Shown in pieces: positions 7,667-9,269 of a DNA stretch of 9,269 nt. The notes under the pieces are model-generated. The model did no database searches, was not told the origin of the DNA, and was given only the letters and a program-made list of their open reading frames with translations. Origin of the DNA: Pseudomonadota bacterium (GTDB lineage Bacteria > Pseudomonadota > Alphaproteobacteria > Rhizobiales > Hyphomicrobiaceae); contig JAEZHL010000248.1 in the NCBI GenBank assembly GCA_023416575.1, forward strand, positions 1-9,269, written 5' to 3'. The position numbers were made by a program, and so were the translations under genes. How positions within the stretch are numbered: position 1 is the first letter of the stretch; each line of letters opens with the position of its first letter.

Positions 7667-7777
7667 GCTGCCCCGTGAAGGCGGGCAGATCCGGGGCTGC
7701 GATGCTTGCGGAGCCTCCGGTCGGCAGCTACGCTGCGTGCTCCTCAGCAGGCTCCGCAGAGCATCAAAACCGGAGGT
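7667..7777 (+). promoter_or_regulatory. Structured leader of the cysteine synthase gene, candidate RNA switch
   Basis: GATGCTTGCGGAGCCT (7701-7716) pairs fully with AGGCTCCGCA (7749-7758) plus AGCATC (7760-7765), making 16 Watson-Crick pairs with only G7759 bulged. The enclosed 32 bases can form GCAGC-TAC-GCTGC (7724-7736) and a weak 3-bp GCT-CCTC-AGC (7739-7748). Directly upstream, 7667-7675 pairs with 7692-7700 (8 pairs, one T-T mismatch), abutting the main stem. CCTCCGGT (7714-7721) is the exact complement of ACCGGAGG (7769-7776), the gene's own ribosome site, and G7713-T7777 adds a wobble. This pairing uses the top of the main stem, so the two folds compete: with the main stem formed, the ribosome site is free. 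The pairing is seen directly; regulation is inferred. It matches no riboswitch class I recognise. A repeat element is an alternative. Confidence 0.55.
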
Positions 7778-7783
7778 GTCCCA

Positions 7784-8833
7784 GTGACAGTCGCCTCGAG
7801 CGTTGCCGACGCAGTCGGCCGGACGCCGTTGATCAAGCTGCGACGCGCCTCGGAGGAAACGGGCTGCACGATCCTGGGCAAGGCGGAGTTCATGAACCCG
7901 GGCCAGTCGGTCAAGGATCGTGCCGCGTTGTACATCATCAAGGATGCCGTCGATCGCGGCCTGCTCCGCCCCGGCGGCACCATCGTGGAGGGGACCGCAG
8001 GCAATACCGGTATCGGGCTCACGCTGATCGGCGCGGCCCTCGGCTATCGCTCCGTGATCGTGATTCCCGAAACGCAGTCGCAGGAGAAGAAGGACGCCCT
8101 GCGGACCCTCGGGGCGACGCTCGTCGAAGTGCCGGCGGTGCCCTACAAGAACCCGAACAATTACGTGAAGTACTCCGGCCGTCTGGCCGAGGAGTTGGCG
8201 AGGACCGAGCCGAACGGCGCCATTTGGGCCAACCAGTTCGACAACGTTGCCAACCGTCAGGCGCACATCGAGACGACAGCGGAGGAGATCTGGGCCGATA
8301 CCGGCGGCAAGGTCGACGGTTTCTGCTGCGCGGTCGGCTCGGGTGGTACGCTCGGCGGTGTTTCGCTCGGGCTGAAGGCCAAGCGCAAGGACATCCAGAT
8401 AGCCCTCGCCGACCCGCCCGGCGCATCTCTGTTCAGCTACTACACGACGGGCGAGCTGAAGGCGGAGGGCAGTTCGATCACGGAAGGCATCGGCCAGGGG
8501 CGCATCACCAAGAACCTCGAGGGCATTGAGGTCGATCATGCGTGGCAGGTCGAGGATGCCGAGGCCGTCAGCACCGTGTTTCAGCTCCTTCAGGAAGAGG
8601 GGTTGTGCCTCGGAGCATCATCCGGAGTGAACGTTGCCGGCGCCGTACGGCTCGCGCGCGAAATGGGGCCGGGGCACACCATCGTGACGGTGCTCTGCGA
8701 CTACGGCACCCGCTACCAGTCGAAGCTGTTCGATCCCTCGTTCCTGCGCAGCAAGGGGCTCCCCGTGCCTCCCTGGCTCGCGAACGGGCGCCAGGACATT
8801 CCGAAGGTCTTCCTCGAAACCGGAAACGCGTGA
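7784..8833 (+). CDS. cysK: Cysteine synthase (O-acetylserine sulfhydrylase family), long form
   Basis: This is a PLP enzyme expected to make L-cysteine from O-acetylserine and sulfide in the cytoplasm. Counted from a GTG start the product is 349 residues, longer than the roughly 320 of E. coli CysK. The Schiff-base lysine is Lys44 in NPGQSVKDR. The substrate-loop motif is TAGNTG (71-76), with Ala where E. coli CysK has Ser. The PLP phosphate loop is GSGGT (185-189), and the serine near the pyridine nitrogen is in GASSG (277-281). The C-terminus FLRSKGLPVPPWL is typical of a long-form subfamily in alphaproteobacteria. The GTG at 7784 is chosen because GGAGGT ends 6 bases upstream and the homologous region starts there. 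The open frame upstream (TTG at 7706) overlaps the structured leader. Cystathionine beta-synthase-like activity is an alternative, since these families are close. Confidence 0.9.
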   Translation: MTVASSVADAVGRTPLIKLRRASEETGCTILGKAEFMNPGQSVKDRAALYIIKDAVDRGLLRPGGTIVEGTAGNTGIGLTLIGAALGYRSVIVIPETQSQEKKDALRTLGATLVEVPAVPYKNPNNYVKYSGRLAEELARTEPNGAIWANQFDNVANRQAHIETTAEEIWADTGGKVDGFCCAVGSGGTLGGVSLGLKAKRKDIQIALADPPGASLFSYYTTGELKAEGSSITEGIGQGRITKNLEGIEVDHAWQVEDAEAVSTVFQLLQEEGLCLGASSGVNVAGAVRLAREMGPGHTIVTVLCDYGTRYQSKLFDPSFLRSKGLPVPPWLANGRQDIPKVFLETGNA

Positions 8834-8837
8834 TCAG

Positions 8838-9269
8838 ATGATGACGACCGAGCCGCTCTTCCGTGCCGACGCCTATCTGCGCGACTGCACCGCGACCGTG
8901 GTCGCCATCAACGACCGTGGCGGCCTCGTGCTCGACCGCACGGTGTTCTACGCCATGGCCGGCGGCCAGCCGGGTGATCGCGGCACGTTAGCCGTCGACG
9001 GTGCGCAGGACTGCCCCATCGCGACCACGGTCTATGACGCAGACAAGACCACGATCGTGCACGTCCCGGCCGAAGGCGCCGCGGCACCGGCCGTCGGGAG
9101 CAGCGTGCGCCTGGCGCTCGACTGGGAGACGCGCTACCGCCACATGCGCATGCACACCGCCCTGCACCTCCTCGCATCGCTGGTGCGATTTCCGGTGACC
9201 GGCGGTCAGATCGGCGCCGAGGAAAGCAGGCTCGACTTCGACATCACGGACGCGAGTGCCGTCGACAAG
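8838..9269 (+). CDS. alaX: AlaX-type alanyl-tRNA editing hydrolase, C-terminus cut by window edge
   Basis: AlaX proteins are free-standing homologues of the alanyl-tRNA synthetase editing domain. They remove serine (or glycine) wrongly attached to tRNA-Ala. The window holds 144 codons and ends in frame; whole proteins are usually about 230-240 residues, so the last third or so is missing. Visible hallmarks are FYAMAGGQPGDRG at 37-49, equivalent to the family's FYPEGGGQPGDxG, and the first half of the zinc site, HTALH (His106 and His110). The later Cys/His zinc ligands lie beyond the edge. Two ATG codons stand in tandem at 8838 and 8841; either could start, and no good ribosome site is visible. 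The gene begins 4 bases after the cysteine synthase stop codon, so the two are probably co-transcribed and translationally coupled. Confidence 0.88.
   Translation, partial: MMTTEPLFRADAYLRDCTATVVAINDRGGLVLDRTVFYAMAGGQPGDRGTLAVDGAQDCPIATTVYDADKTTIVHVPAEGAAAPAVGSSVRLALDWETRYRHMRMHTALHLLASLVRFPVTGGQIGAEESRLDFDITDASAVDK

Noticed and set aside
7706..7783. Upstream in-frame TTG start for cysteine synthase (26 extra residues)
   Set aside because: No ribosome site precedes it, it lies inside the structured leader, and the GTG at 7784 has GGAGGT 6 bases upstream with homology starting there.
7675..8529. Out-of-phase open frame starting at GTG 7675, considered as a leader peptide or overlapping gene
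   Set aside because: It does not stop before the cysteine synthase start, so it is not a short leader peptide. The body is a shifted shadow of the enzyme with low-complexity composition.

Overview
The window is GC-rich bacterial chromosome. It most likely comes from an alphaproteobacterium, and I would guess the order Hyphomicrobiales (Rhizobiales). Two things point there: the collinear order trigger factor - clpP - clpX - lon, and protein sequences typical of that class, such as ClpP starting MRDPVSTLTN and a long-form cysteine synthase with NPGQSVKDR and TAGNTG motifs. The genus cannot be read from the sequence.

Positions 1-6615 are a minus-strand protein-quality-control block. In transcription order (right to left) it holds tRNA-Leu(UAG), tig (trigger factor), clpP (protease subunit), clpX (unfoldase) and lon (ATP-dependent protease, cut by the left edge of the window). 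The genes are separated by gaps of about 90 to 355 bases, so this is a cluster of linked transcription units rather than one tight operon. A probable terminator lies after tig. Weaker hairpins follow clpP and clpX, a possible sigma-70 promoter with a 17-base-spaced direct repeat precedes clpP, and a possible sigma-32 heat-shock promoter precedes lon. Trigger factor receives nascent chains at the ribosome. ClpXP and Lon degrade misfolded and regulatory proteins.

Positions 6616-9269 are transcribed rightwards. A 247-base divergent gap leads to a small exported FecR-domain protein of unknown role. It is followed by a 255-base gap, a long-form cysteine synthase (PLP enzyme) and, 4 bases later, an AlaX-type alanyl-tRNA editing hydrolase cut by the right edge. 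The last two genes look co-transcribed.

The most interesting non-coding signal is the leader just ahead of the cysteine synthase start codon (about 7667-7777). It can form a 16-bp Watson-Crick stem with a single bulged base. The segment at the top of that stem is also an exact 8-base complement of the gene's own Shine-Dalgarno sequence. The two pairings exclude each other, which is the layout expected of a translational RNA switch. I do not recognise it as a known riboswitch class. The rest of the window is ordinary core-genome content; I saw no mobile element, CRISPR array or phage gene.
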